From Platycnemis pennipes (lineage: Eukaryota; Arthropoda; Insecta; Odonata; Platycnemididae), in assembly GCA_933228895.1 (NCBI GenBank), contig OW121850.1, forward strand, positions 30,885,773-30,949,772: a DNA stretch of 64,000 nt, written 5' to 3'. Both the position numbers and the translations under genes were made by a program. How positions within the stretch are numbered: position 1 is the stretch's first letter; every line of letters begins with the position of its first letter. Below the pieces are notes generated by a model that searched no databases, was not told where the DNA came from, and saw only the letters and a list, made by a program, of their open reading frames with translations. This document shows positions 12,471-22,251 of the stretch, piece by piece.

Positions 12471-13577
12471 TCATAGATCTGTCTCCAATAGTAGAACAGA
12501 CAATTCGTGGTTCTTTGTAAATATGGTACGTTGGCGCGGTGGAAGCGAGTTTTCTAAGATTTTTGGAGTCGAACCCACGATCTCCGGGTTTGATGCGAGA
12601 ACTGCTTCCAAAAGGCCCTCATATCCTTTATACAGGGTAAAAAATTCATATACCTGTCTTGAAAAGTAAAACAGCAAATCATGGTTCCTTGTATATACGG
12701 TGATGGTACGTTGGCGCGGTGGAAGCGCGTTTTCTAAGATTTTTGGAGTCGAACCAACGACCTCCAGGTGTGATGCGAGAACTGTTTCCAAAAGGCCCTC
12801 ATATCCTTTATACAGGGTAAAAAATTCATATACCTGTCTTGAATAGTAAAACAGCAAATCGTGGTTCCTTGTATATACGGTGATGGTACGTTGGCGCGGT
12901 GGAAGCGCGTTTTCTAAGATTTTTGGAGTCGAACCAACGACCTCCAGGTGTGATGCGAGAACTGCTTCCAAAAGATCCTCATATCCTTTATACAGGGTAA
13001 AAAATTCATATACCTGTCTTGAATAGTAAAACAGCAAATCGTGGTTCCTTGTATATACGGTGATGGTACGTTGGCGCGGTGGAAGCGCGTTTTCTAAGAT
13101 TTTTGGAGTCGAACCAACGACCTCAGGGTGTGATGCAAGAACTGCTTCCAAAAGGCCATCATATCCTTTACACAGGGTAAAACATTCATAGATCTGTCTC
13201 CAATAGTAAAACAGCAAATCGTGGTTCATTGTAAATATGGCGATGGTACGTTGGCGTGGTGGAAGCGAGTTTTCTAAGATTTTTGGAGTCGAACCCACGA
13301 CCTCAGGGTGTGATGCGAGAACTGCTTCCAAAAGGCCATCATATCCTTTATAAAGGGTAAAAAATTCATATACCTGTCTTGAATAGTAAAACAGCAAATC
13401 GTGGTTCCTTGTAATTAAGGTGATGGTACGTTGGCGCGGTGGATTTGTGATTTCTAAGATTTTTGGAGTCGAACCCACGACCTCCAGGTGTGATGCGAGA
13501 ACTGCTTCCAAAAGACTCTTATATCCTTTATACAGGGTAAAAATTTCATAGATTTGTCTCCAATAGTAAAACAGCAA
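12471..13577 (-). repeat. FB-A right satellite arm, 6 monomers in opposite orientation
   Basis: The reverse complement of the T-arm-like word (GGAGTCGAACC.ACGA) begins at 12565 and recurs every 180 bp through about 13465, giving six regular units. On the - strand one 368-codon frame is open through all of them. The inner unit adjoins the sequence TTCATAGATCTGTCTCC near 12470; the outermost monomer adjoins the TIR. No start, splice or domain signal argues for a protein. Confidence 0.93.
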
Positions 13578-13707
13578 ATTGTGGTTCTTTGCATCGATTT
13601 CCTACGTTTGTTTGCATGGGAAATTCGAATTCCCGCCGCGAAGTCGAAACAAAATGGCGGATTACATTAGACAAATGCGTGTCACGACCTGATATTTACC
13701 GACCTTG
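13575..13707 (-). repeat. FB-A right TIR, non-array part
   Basis: This is the inverse partner of 9190-9322. It is identical in design to the inner end of FB-B (22883-23015), so each element has one end with the GATCCCATGATGCACC variant and one with the CATTTGTCTAATGTAATCC variant. Confidence 0.9.
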
Positions 13708-13715
13708 CTGCAGAT
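13708..13715. repeat. 8-bp target-site duplication of FB-A, right
   Basis: CTGCAGAT, an exact copy of 9182-9189, directly follows the element terminus. Removing the element and one copy joins the flanks ...GGAGGTA and GACACCAAG. Confidence 0.95.
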
Positions 13716-13885
13716 GACACCAAGCTAGAGTCCTCTAGATGACATTCTCAACACTACCTCACCAGGTTGTTTATTATTGGCAATCCAGAGGACACTGACA
13801 GAAGCATACGATGAACTCCGAGAAACCTTAATAACAAGTATGTAAGAAACATTTATTTCTTTCATTATATTGTACTTTTATTCAT
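13716..13885. other. spacer between FB-A and the LINE relic
   Basis: About 170 bp of host or older-repeat sequence. Nothing recognisable. Confidence 0.4.
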
Positions 13886-13935
13886 TCCGTTAATTTATTT
13901 CAACCCCCTGCGGGTAGGGGGATTGAGTGAAAGGG

Positions 13936-14004
13936 GCGCCTCATACGATAAGCAGGGATACTGCGGGAGTATTTCCCGCAGATCCCTGCTTATCGTATTA
14001 GGCG
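13936..14004. repeat. ~31-bp-stem hairpin in the LINE 5' region
   Basis: GCGCCTCATACGATAAGCAG pairs with CTGCTTATCGTATTAGGCG, continuing inward through GGATACTGCGGGA / TCCCGCAGATCC around a short loop. The stem has one base mismatch and one bulge. It is probably a conserved 5' UTR structure of the element. Confidence 0.9.
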
Positions 14005-14513
14005 ACTAAAAGGGTGGGGAGAAAACCCCAAAAACAAATCACGTGCCAGCTAGGGTTGAGCCCGGACTGTCTTGTGTGTCAACTGTCTGAGTGCGGCCAC
14101 GCCACCTGGCCTGCGATCCATCCGCATGTTTGCCGTGTGCGGACACCCGTAAGGAGGAGAAGGGGATCCTGGAAGGTGAGGTCCGTGGTTCCCAGCCGGG
14201 TGTCGGATGCCCGGTATGGACTACGGGCCAATACCCCTCTTTGGCCCCGGATTCTGTGTAAACGGGAGGCCGGGAGCCAGCCACTCCCGGTGATTCGGCT
14301 TCCGTGGCGAGTGCCAGGGAGTGGGAGCGGTCGGAGGTGTACGGGTTTGGTGGACCCGTGCATCGAAGACCCAACCCGAAACAGGCAACCACCTCTAGGG
14401 TGCTATAGCCCCTCGAGTAGCCCTGGCGACCGCACCGGTTTGCGGTGCGGCGTCCCGTGTGTGTGGCTCCGTGGTGGGTGGGGAGCCGTTGACGGAATAA
14501 AGACGTTGGTGGT

Positions 14514-14960
14514 ATGGAATATACTAATCTACCACCAATAAAAATATCCCGCCCGGACACGAGCGGGGGAGATATTTTTATAGGCAGTAAGAAATACCTT
14601 GTCATGAAATGCGCAAAAGAGGGTGAAACACTTAAAACTATGTCCCCTTTTTTGCCTAAGAAAATACTGTCCACCATAGTACTTGGAGAGCTTACTAGTG
14701 CCAAAAATACGGGTCGGCAATATACTTATAGAAACGGCTAATGAAACTCAAAGCGAAAAATGGTTGAAAATGTCGACTTTTAATGATATTCCAGTTATAG
14801 TGGATGTACATCACACTCTAAACACCAGTCGAGGAGTGATCAGCTGCTAATTTCGAGGGTAAACAGCCAGCTTACTCTCGTGACTGTCCCAAAATAATGG
14901 AAGAAAAGAAGATCATAGAGATCAAAACAACGCAAAAGATCCAAACTGGACTAAGGGTAA
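14514..14960 (+). pseudogene. LINE ORF1 (gag-like nucleic-acid-binding protein) relic
   Basis: ORF1 proteins of this LINE group bind the element RNA. From 14514 the frame includes YLVMKCAKEGETLKTMSPF and STIVLGELTSAKNT, resembling the RRM-like middle of ORF1. After about 14704 the reading continues in another frame as ILIETANETQSEKWL...NTSRGVISC, ending in a stop near 14849. A further fragment, AYSRDCPKIMEEKK near 14868-14910, looks like the last part of a zinc knuckle followed by the usual basic tail. The gene is therefore frameshifted and has lost the segment between the RRM-like and zinc-knuckle parts. Confidence 0.7.
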
Positions 14961-15081
14961 GTTGTTTACGCTTCCAGCCGCGTCTCTTACTTAAGGCTTT
15001 TGACAACAGTACATAACTTAGGGCTTCGTATCTCCACTGGTGCTTTCCGGACCAGCCCGGTCCTTATTATTTAAGCTGATT

Positions 15082-15187
15082 CCGGGGAGCCGCCGCCGTT
15101 ACCGTAGCGTAGTACGGTACGGTAACGGCGGCTCCCCGGCAGTGGTGTGGGATTTATGGAGCTCAGTAGGTGCCATAAATCCCACAC
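15082..15187. repeat. two adjacent strong hairpins at the LINE deletion junction
   Basis: Hairpin 1: CCGGGGAGCCGCC(GCC)GTTACCGTA at 15082-15106 pairs with TACGGTAACGGCGGCTCC at 15118 onward, with one 3-bp bulge. Hairpin 2: GTGTGGGATTTATGG (15145-15159) pairs perfectly with CCATAAATCCCACAC (15173-15187). They abut the start of the surviving ORF2 sequence. Confidence 0.9.
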
Positions 15188-15189
15188 AA

Positions 15190-16120
15190 CTGCTCTAGAA
15201 TACCAGCGTCTCTTCAATGAATTTCTCTGTCGCCACCCCGACTTCATCCCCGTATACACGGATGGATCGAAGTTGGATGCAGCTCGCTCGTGCGCGGTTG
15301 CCTCGTCTCATAACGGTGTCGTCCAGTCCAGGCTCAGCTACGCTGAACCTGGACTTGATGGCTACTTAGCTACTCAGCAGCTACGCTATGTAGTGTATAC
15401 ACTGCGGAGCCGCTGGCCATTAAGATCTTGAATATCTTTGAATCACTAAGACGAGGCTCTTGTGGAATTGGGGGTGTTCCGGGGTCTTTTGTCATTTGCA
15501 CGGACTCGATGAGCATGCTGAAATCCATTCCCGTCTTTCTTCACCACACCATATTGTCCAGCATACTACCCTTTTATCCCTTAATAGAAAGGGAATCAAA
15601 GTTATCTTTCTCTGGGTCCCAGGATATGGGTATATCTGGAAATGAGAAGGCGGATGCAGCTGCAAAAGAAGCCCTAAATATCCATGAAACGACGACGACG
15701 CTGGTGCCCTATCAGGACCTGCATGCTACTCTCCGTAGAGAAGTCCTAGAGCAGTGGATTGAACTTTGGAGGGATGTCCCAAACAATAAGTTACGGACAA
15801 TTAAACCGGTAACGTCAGGGTGGCCCACTTCCGTCAGGGGTAGTCTCAGAGAGGAAGTCGTCATCACACGTTTAAGAATCGGGCATTGCGCCCTGACCCA
15901 CTCGTTCCTCTTTACAGAGGAGAAAATTCCTCTTCGATGTGATGACTGTGACTGTCCTCTCAGTGTGCGACATATCCTGACGGAGTGTGACAAATACCGG
16001 CACACACGTAACAGGCTAGGCATCAGCGGTGACCTAGAACAAGTTCTAGGCAACGATGCTGATCGCCTAAGCCATGTCATTACTCTTTTAAAGGAAACTA
16101 ACCTCATAAGTAAAATCTAA
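15190..16120 (+). pseudogene. LINE ORF2 C-terminus: RNase H domain plus Cys/His motif
   Basis: ORF2 of the LINE would supply reverse transcription; only its end remains. VYTDGSKLD (near 15255) is the first catalytic block of RNase H, FVICTDSMSML (near 15490) the later Asp block, and GISGNEKADAAAKEAL (near 15630) the final block. After it come LRIGHCALTHSF and CDDCDCPLSVRHILTECDKY, the C-x2-C...H-x4-C terminal motif of I/Jockey-like ORF2. There is a stop and frame change near 15430, a second frame change near 15620 (VPG and GISGN lie in different frames) and loss of the RNase H Glu region. It ends at 16120. Non-functional. Confidence 0.85.
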
Positions 16121-16466
16121 TATATTTTCATACATTTGGGCCTTTTATACTGCCAATATTTATTTCTTTCTTTTTCTATGTTTATATTTATGCATATTTA
16201 TTGATATAAATTAGATTGTGCGTTGTGCAAAATGACCATAGTTTCCGACGCACCCTATATATTTAAATCTACTTACCTACCTAATTTATTTAAAAACATT
16301 TTTTCAATCTACTACGCATAGTGCGAACTTGTATGTGTGCACGGTGGTGGGCCAGGTTCACAACATGCTTCGTAGTAGCAGAGGACTTCATGATCAGGAA
16401 GCGCAGGAACTTATAAAACTACCATACTCAGGGGAGAAGACTTTCCGGGGTGTAAACATTTTCATA
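16121..16466. other. LINE 3' UTR and flank of the Harbinger element
   Basis: AT-rich sequence after the LINE stop, with no poly(A) tract visible, then about 130 bp of flanking sequence up to the Harbinger terminus. The ATA at 16464-16466 is the left target duplication. Confidence 0.5.
16464..16466. repeat. 3-bp target duplication of the Harbinger element (left)
   Basis: ATA precedes the AGCTGCGTCCGAATTC terminus and is repeated at 27507-27509. Three base pairs is the usual PIF/Harbinger length, although the common target is TWA, not ATA. Confidence 0.6.
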
Positions 16467-16600
16467 AGCTGCGTCCGAATTCACTATCGAGGATCCTTCG
16501 AAGGACGCATATCCGTCCTTCCGAGGACGGCGGCCATCTTGAAGGACGTCCGAATTTCTTGAGCCTCCTCGCAAGGGTCCTCGCGAGGGCGCTTCCATCG
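16467..16600 (+). repeat. Harbinger left TIR and GGACG-rich subterminal region
   Basis: The perfect 16-bp terminal repeat is followed by alternating AAGGACG, CGTCC and CGAGGA words on both strands, including GTCCTTCCGAGGAC. These look like clustered binding sites for the SANT protein or nuclease; that role is inferred. Confidence 0.8.
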
Positions 16601-16792
16601 AGGATGTAAAGGGTGCACACTTCAACGTGTCCTTGACGGCCATGTTGGACTGTTGCCCCATGGGTGGATGATTTCCGCATCACGCCATGCATTTGTTTGT
16701 AACAACCTCAACACCACTCAACACGAACCTCATCCACAATCAACCATCTTGGAATTCTTTGAGGGAAGATACGTGTGTGCTGCTCCGGAAAA

Positions 16793-19195
16793 ATGGAAAA
16801 TTTCACTTTCAAATGTAAGTTTCATCGGGCGTACGTTTATAATTTATCCCATTTATGTATAAATTTAAGTGGTGTATTGCATTTCATTTCAGGGACCAAA
16901 GAAATGACGGAGCAGCTTGTGCGTAATCGCAAAAAGAACGCTGCCCTGTTCTCAGGGAAAAAGAACTCCGCAGCAAACGCGTGGAGGTAGGTTTATGTAG
17001 ATGTTAATATTTTTGTAAGTTAATGTTAATTATTGTCCTTTTGACAAAAGCTAAGATTATTAGTTTTTAAGTAGCCGCGGTGTTTTTCTTTTACAGGGTA
17101 GTCATTGAGGAGCTACATCTAGAGGGCAGCGTCACTGTGAAGCAGTGTAAGAAGAAGTGGGACAATTTAGTCCAAAAATACAAGGTAAGAAAATAATCCA
17201 ATTACGTCCGTTATGTCCTGTCTGTTGAAGGGAAAAGTTTTTTATTTGGGGTAATTATTTCGTGTAACATTCATAACAAAACTTACAGAAGTAGGTAGTT
17301 GTTATCATTCATTTGATAGCGTTTTCGTTGGCTACTTTATTTGCGTTGGGTGCGCTTTTAGATTCCTGTGTTTACCTAGAAATTCATTAAATGAATATTT
17401 TTTGGCTATAAACTTAAAATTCCGCTGTAGTGTAGTGTATTAGGCGTGAAAGCTAGGAATGGAAGTAAAGATATCAATAGTTCTTGCCTTTTTAACATTA
17501 ACGAGAAAGTCACTCACAATGGGTATGAAACTTAAAACAACTTCTAGAATCTCATTCAGGTTACCTTAAGTTTTCACCAGAAATGTAATTTCGCAATACA
17601 TAAATCTTTCTAAATCATGATATGCTTCTAATCTAAATAAATGGTGTACAGGCTAGCATCCGAGTTTATACAAAGCATTTCTGGTCGCATGTAAATAACT
17701 GTCGAAAAACAAATAATATCGTATGTGCAGTAACCTACTGTAGTATTAAGGGGTGTAATCATTATAATAATTCAAATGTAGTGGCTAAGTACTTTTCTGG
17801 AGTTTATTCCATCAAGGATAATAATTTACTGTACCTCATTTTAATTTCAACCATCGTATTAATATTTCAATATTGAATATTGCTGTTGATGAAATAGAAC
17901 AAAAAAACATTTGAGGATAACAAGTAACAAAGAGCCCTGGTGCTGACAAGTTACCCCCATTGCTAATCAACAACTATTGTGATGCCTGTTTTATCTAATT
18001 TCTTAAAAACTTTGTCATTCCAGTGAATGACAGTGGTAACAAATATGAAGTAAATAACTTAACACATAGTTATCCAATCTGTTTTTTTAAAGATGCTTGA
18101 AAGTTTGATTGCAAATAGACTAACCCCTCTAGTTTATGATGTTGTACTGGATGAACGACAGGGATTTAGGAGTGGTAGATCTACTGCCACCAACCTGTTA
18201 TGTTTTCAGTATTTTGTCACTACCACAGCACATGATCATTACCAAGTTGATACTATTTACTGTGATTTTAGTGAAGCAGTTGATAAGGTCTGTCATGCTA
18301 TGCTTCTAGCCAAGCTTAATGCTATAACAATAATAAATATATTGAGGTAAAAAACCCATTTACTAAGTAAATTTGGTGTACTTACAATGGATATGATACA
18401 TATGACCAGAGATGCCATGTGCATTTAGCTTAGCTAGTGGAATGTTATGGTTAATTTTATCAAAAGCTTGGGAAAAATCTGTGTAAATGGAATGAACCTG
18501 ATAACCTTGATGTTTGCAGCTTGAAAAAGTTTGGGAAACACTGCTGTCAAACATAAAGATTAATATTTTCCATTGTGAAACAATTATTCCCTTGGTGCTT
18601 GCCACTACATAGCTAATATCTTTCTGGGATGGAACTTGCTAAGAACTTGGGGTATTAAGTTATACATTATTACATCAGGAATTTCATATTGAGTGTGAAG
18701 TTATGGCTTCAGTTATATCAGGATGTCAAGTTATTCACATCTCTTTTCCAATACCTTCAGGAACTCAAAACCCCGAGGACAGGGAGTGGGCGAATGGAGG
18801 GAGGAGATTGCGCCGACACATGGCCCTATTTTGAGCTGATGCACTGGGCTATAGGCGAAAGAGACGCCATATGTCCTCCGTCTATTTTTGATTCCACTGA
18901 AGATCCCTCCCTTGCAAACCCCACTTCACCTTCCACCCATCCTGATTCAGCAGATAGTCCCCTCCCATCATCTTCCCGATCCCTTACTCCCGAACCCCAG
19001 TGCCCCGTTACCCCAAAGCCCAGTGCATCAGCCAATAGAAAAAGGAGGCGACTGCATTCCAGCAGTGAAGAAGATTTGCAGTCAGCCTTGGCTGCAATCG
19101 TAGAAAACTTAAATGAAGCTGGTAAGCAGAGGGCTGAATTCGTAGCGCTATTTGCAAAAGCAGTGGAGTCTTTGACTGCAAATAAAGACAAATGA
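16793..19195 (+). CDS. Harbinger SANT/Myb-like DNA-binding protein (4 exons, 212 aa)
   Basis: In PIF/Harbinger elements the Myb/SANT-like protein binds the transposon ends and helps the nuclease reach DNA in the nucleus. The exons I infer are 16793-16814, 16893-16986, 17097-17184 and 18761-19195, with GT...AG junctions at each (GTAAGT, GTAGGT and GTAAGA donors). The joined frame is open throughout. MENFTFKWTKEM begins the domain. Tryptophans at about residues 8, 38 and 60 (KWTKEM, ANAWR, KKKWDNL) have SANT/Myb spacing, and HWAIGERDAI follows near residue 97. The middle is Ser/Pro-rich, a basic NRKRRR (about 153) could be a nuclear signal, and the last 40 residues look helical. It ends 1.6 kb from the convergent nuclease gene. 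Start chosen because the first exon supplies the residues before W8. Intron 3 is swollen by RT relics. Confidence 0.85.
17930..18350 (+). pseudogene. reverse-transcriptase fragment inside SANT intron 3
   Basis: KSPGADKLPP (near 17930) and, after stops, MLESLIANRLTPL, DERQGFRSGRSTATNLL and IYCDFSEAVDKVCHAMLLAK match the fingers/palm start of Jockey/I-type LINE RT, whose usual motif is 'DFS.AFDKV.H..LL.KL'. No catalytic YADD region is present. It lies within the 17185-18760 intron and is not part of the SANT coding sequence. Confidence 0.8.
18363..18605 (-). pseudogene. second reverse-transcriptase fragment, inverted
   Basis: On the - strand the frame reads IYTDFSQAFDKINHN and LAKLNAHGISGH, the same RT segment as 18,255-18,330 but diverged and in opposite orientation. 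The two pieces form an imperfect inverted repeat around a short spacer near 18,360, within the SANT intron. Confidence 0.8.
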
Positions 19196-20791
19196 AAAAA
19201 AATAACATTTGTATTCATTTACCTTTGCAGTCTTCCACTGCAGAAGTTATCATGTGTGCCATTCATTACTTTTACATCGGCTAATTAATCTTTTTGTGCC
19301 ATAAAAGGTCCATTTTCCATAGTGGAACATGTTATTAATAATTTCACAGATAGCTTGAAACTAAATTAGACTAAAAGTTTTTATTTTATTCGTTACCGTG
19401 AATATGCTATTAATAATTTTTTCATAAAACATGTCCTCCAATGAGAGTGCCAAAAAGCACGTTATTTCTGAGCATTTGTCAAGAATTCCTATTCTGTTCC
19501 CCAGGAGTTATGTACATGGTTTGAAAGCTTTAATTCCTATAAAACATGCACTCAACATATTTCGTTAATGAATAAGGTACTTCATATTATTTTCCCATAG
19601 ACCTATCAATGTTACTTGAATGCGGAATGTAAGCACGAAAAGCGTTTAGTTCCCATATTTTATTAGGAACCAATGCTGGAAGAATCTTAAAGCTTAGGTA
19701 AATGCCTTAAAATAAAGTGAGACATTGCTCCATTGTGAGACCAGTTGAGAGATGAAGGATTCAATTTTTGTTTCCACGCGAAAAAAAAGATGTCGATCTG
19801 AGCCTACGATAAAATGTTTTGGAACTGAAAAGGTAAGGAATAAGGTGAGAAGAAATAGCCGGTGTCGGCATTAACCTAATCACGACGAATCACACCAAGG
19901 GGTTCATATTTCATTAATGAATAAGGTACATATTTATTTCCCATAGAAAACTTGTTTCCTACACTAATTTGTCCATTCAATGCTCTTCACTCCCTCAGGA
20001 TTAAGATTATGGGAATACAATGTCTTCATTCTGTTGCCAAAAAGCTCTCTGAATGTCACTTACTGATATGCCGAAAAAATTTGTAGAACTTCACGAGGCT
20101 CTAAATCTGTGCCAAGCACCAATTGTCATTTCCTGCTTCTCATTATGTGCCTGCATGTTACCATAAAGCTGCTGGCTATGAAAACATTTCGTTCCCTACG
20201 ATCAACTTATAAGCACTTTACCTGGTCCCCTACTATTTGATGGACAATTTTCTCTGCAATTACATTTGGTTTACCTAACTTGGTGAGCATAGTTCAATCA
20301 TGCCAAGGCACTTCTTATTACATATAAATTCTTCTCTAACAATGGCTATTATGTTGAATAAAGCAAGACATTTTGTACTTTATGGTCCACACTGAAATTC
20401 AAGTTTAATAGTGAACTTTGTTATTTAAAATAGCAGTTTAGCTTAATAAGAAGTTCGATAACACTAATAAGAATACTATTAGGCTGAAACAATGGATTGT
20501 AAAACTATACCTACACGTAGTGTTTATACTTAGAATTATCACAAAAATACTCAATGGATTCAACTGGAAGCCATGCCATTTACAAACAGTTCAAGTCTTC
20601 AACTTTACTGCACATACAAATTCACCATTGTGGATGCCAACCATGGAAAGGGTCTAATCACAACTTTCAATAACAGTTCCTATGTCCATCTCACCATAGA
20701 ATTACCCAAATGTATGAAAACGTCTTAGGTTTGAGGCAATAAAATCAAATATTCCAATCATTCCTTTACTTTTTTTATTAACATAAACATT
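19196..20791. other. non-coding spacer between convergent Harbinger genes
   Basis: About 1.6 kb with no recognised gene. A word AATGAATAAGGTAC with flanking TTTCCCATAGA occurs twice (near 19567 and 19917), a diverged direct repeat about 350 bp apart. AATAAA on the - strand at 20779-20774 lies just beyond the nuclease stop and could be its polyadenylation signal. Confidence 0.5.
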
Positions 20792-22251
20792 TTAAAAGTA
20801 ATCATGCTCATTAAGATGAGGTGGTAACTGTTGTGGTCTCGAAATGGCTGCAGCAATGCCATCTCTCAAGCGAAAGCCAGGCACCTGATTCAAATCCTGG
20901 GGAGCAGGAACAGGGGGTGCTGCAGCATCTGCCTGCTCCACTGGGGCTATATCCCCGTTTCTTATGCATATATTATGCATAATGCAGCATGCCCCAATAA
21001 CATTAGCAACTTTGGTATGTTTCACTGGGACACGCTGCATGAAAATGCACCTCCACCTACTCTTCAGCATTCCAAAAGCCCTCTCTATAATATTTCTCCC
21101 ACGCCGGTGGTGGTAATTATATCTGGCCTGAACATTTCCCTCTACTGGTTCCCTATAGGGAGTCATTATTGCTATTGGTTCCCTGATACACGGATACCCA
21201 CTGTCCCCCAGAATGGCATAACCCTGGGGAGGATAACTGGCTGCCATCAGGCTGCTCTCTCGCAGAACCCTTGCATCATGAACGGAGCCAGGATAGCCCG
21301 CAAAGAGATGAATAAAGCACCCCTGGTGGTCACAAACAGCCTGAAACTGAATGCTGTACCTCAGCTTCCGACTGAAATAGTCAGCTTGATGAGGCCCTCC
21401 TGCAATAAGTAAGCATTGCAGTTATAAATAAGTGAAAAAAGCTGAACCAGGATCATTGCCTATGAATATTTACAGCTTTCAATTTGCCAAACGAATAAAA
21501 GGGGCAGAGAGAATAAGCCCTGATTCATTTAGCTAATTTCCAAATTGACAAGTGAAAAGAAGTAGTCACAACATAGGGACAAAAATACCTGCTACAATCT
21601 CCACATGACAACCATCTATTGCTCCCACGATGTTTCTAAATTCCTCCGTTCGTGAAAGGGCCACAAAACCTCGTCCAATTCCTTCCAATTCCTCACCCAA
21701 AGGCAAACGAATAACCCTTCTCCGAAGAGCGACAACCTTCCTCATCATCTGATGCACCATCTGATGGACACTGGATTTCGGCACATGGAATGATGTACTG
21801 ACCACCCTGTATGAGGCTCCACTTGCCAACCAGAACAAAAACACGGCAAGTTTCAACTGCTGATCCCAGCCACTTCTCTGTTCTGTCATAATCAGCTGCA
21901 GGAGGTTGTGGAAGGATTCCCTGGATTCCCTGTTTTTTCATCTCCCACCCATCGCTCAGGAGAGCCCTTATCAGTTGCTGCTCCCTGTTCATGATGGCAT
22001 ACCTAGCTGGAGGAGCCTGGTAGGAAGAGTAAATTGTCCTTATATTTCATTGCTACAAGTACACAGAGGATATGTCGTCATATTAACTTGGATTGCATTG
22101 AAAAACTATTTCAGCTAATCCTTACCTGATTGATCCTTAGTACAGCTGCCATATGCACCAATAGCACGGCACATAAAGCAACTACTCCTTCCCACTGCTG
22201 CAGGTCGTCATGCCAATTGGCGGCCATCATCAGCAACATTTCCCTATCCAT
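20792..22251 (-). pseudogene. PIF/Harbinger DDE nuclease (transposase), 3 exons with one frameshift
   Basis: This is the enzyme that would cut and paste the Harbinger element. On the - strand I infer exons 22251-22126, 22016-21589 and 21399-20792, with GTAAGG and GTATTT donors and CAG acceptors. Removing one base would give 387 codons including the stop. Exon 1 starts MDREMLLMMAANWHDD. Exon 2 holds the helix-turn-helix-like ASYRVVSTSFHVPKSSVHQM and GAIDGCHVEIV (first catalytic Asp, about residue 176). Exon 3 has GYPGSVHDARVL, ILGDSGYPC (second Asp, about 250) and RNIIERAFGMLKSRW (catalytic Glu, about 290), ending LNEHDYF. All three DDE residues are therefore present. The frame shifts inside a run of six T (+ strand 21933-21938), between GWEMK and SFHNLL. 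That is either an inactivating indel or a homopolymer error. FB-B sits 624 bp upstream of the start. Confidence 0.88.

Larger units (their letters stand above)
9190..13707. mobile_element. FB-A: 4,518-bp foldback DNA element with inverted satellite arms
   Basis: The element begins CAAGGTCCGTGTATATCAGG and ends with the imperfect inverse ...CCTGATATTTACCGACCTTG, flanked by perfect 8-bp duplications. From outside in it has about 130-bp terminal inverted repeats, a 10-monomer tandem array on the + strand, a 1.4-kb centre, and a 6-monomer array in the opposite orientation. I see no transposase, so it is presumably mobilised in trans. The CA(A/G)GG start and 8-bp duplication suggest a hAT-like enzyme (inference); P-type elements also give 8 bp. 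Drosophila FB and Galileo elements share the architecture of long TIRs built from tandem repeats. FB-B at 22883-27400 is the same element inverted, of identical length. The centre contains only short, motif-free frames. Confidence 0.93.
13890..16330 (+). mobile_element. internally deleted non-LTR retrotransposon (Jockey/I/R1-like group)
   Basis: The pieces lie in the order expected of a full LINE: a GC-rich 5' region (13890-14510), ORF1 remnants (14514-14960), then only the RNase H and terminal cysteine-rich part of ORF2 (about 15190-16120), then an AT-rich 3' UTR. The endonuclease and reverse transcriptase are missing, so several kilobases were lost internally. I find no clear poly(A) tail or target duplication, so the outer limits are approximate. 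The clade call rests on the RNase H-containing ORF2 and ORF1 style and is tentative. Confidence 0.75.

Noticed and set aside
9323..13577. CRISPR-like array
   Set aside because: Eukaryotic context. Units are contiguous 180-bp satellites with no short repeat/unique spacer pattern.
14014..14704. 175- and 221-codon frames on opposite strands in the LINE 5' region
   Set aside because: GC-rich, stop-poor sequence. It is better explained as the LINE 5' UTR upstream of the ORF1 remnant, and neither frame has a domain.
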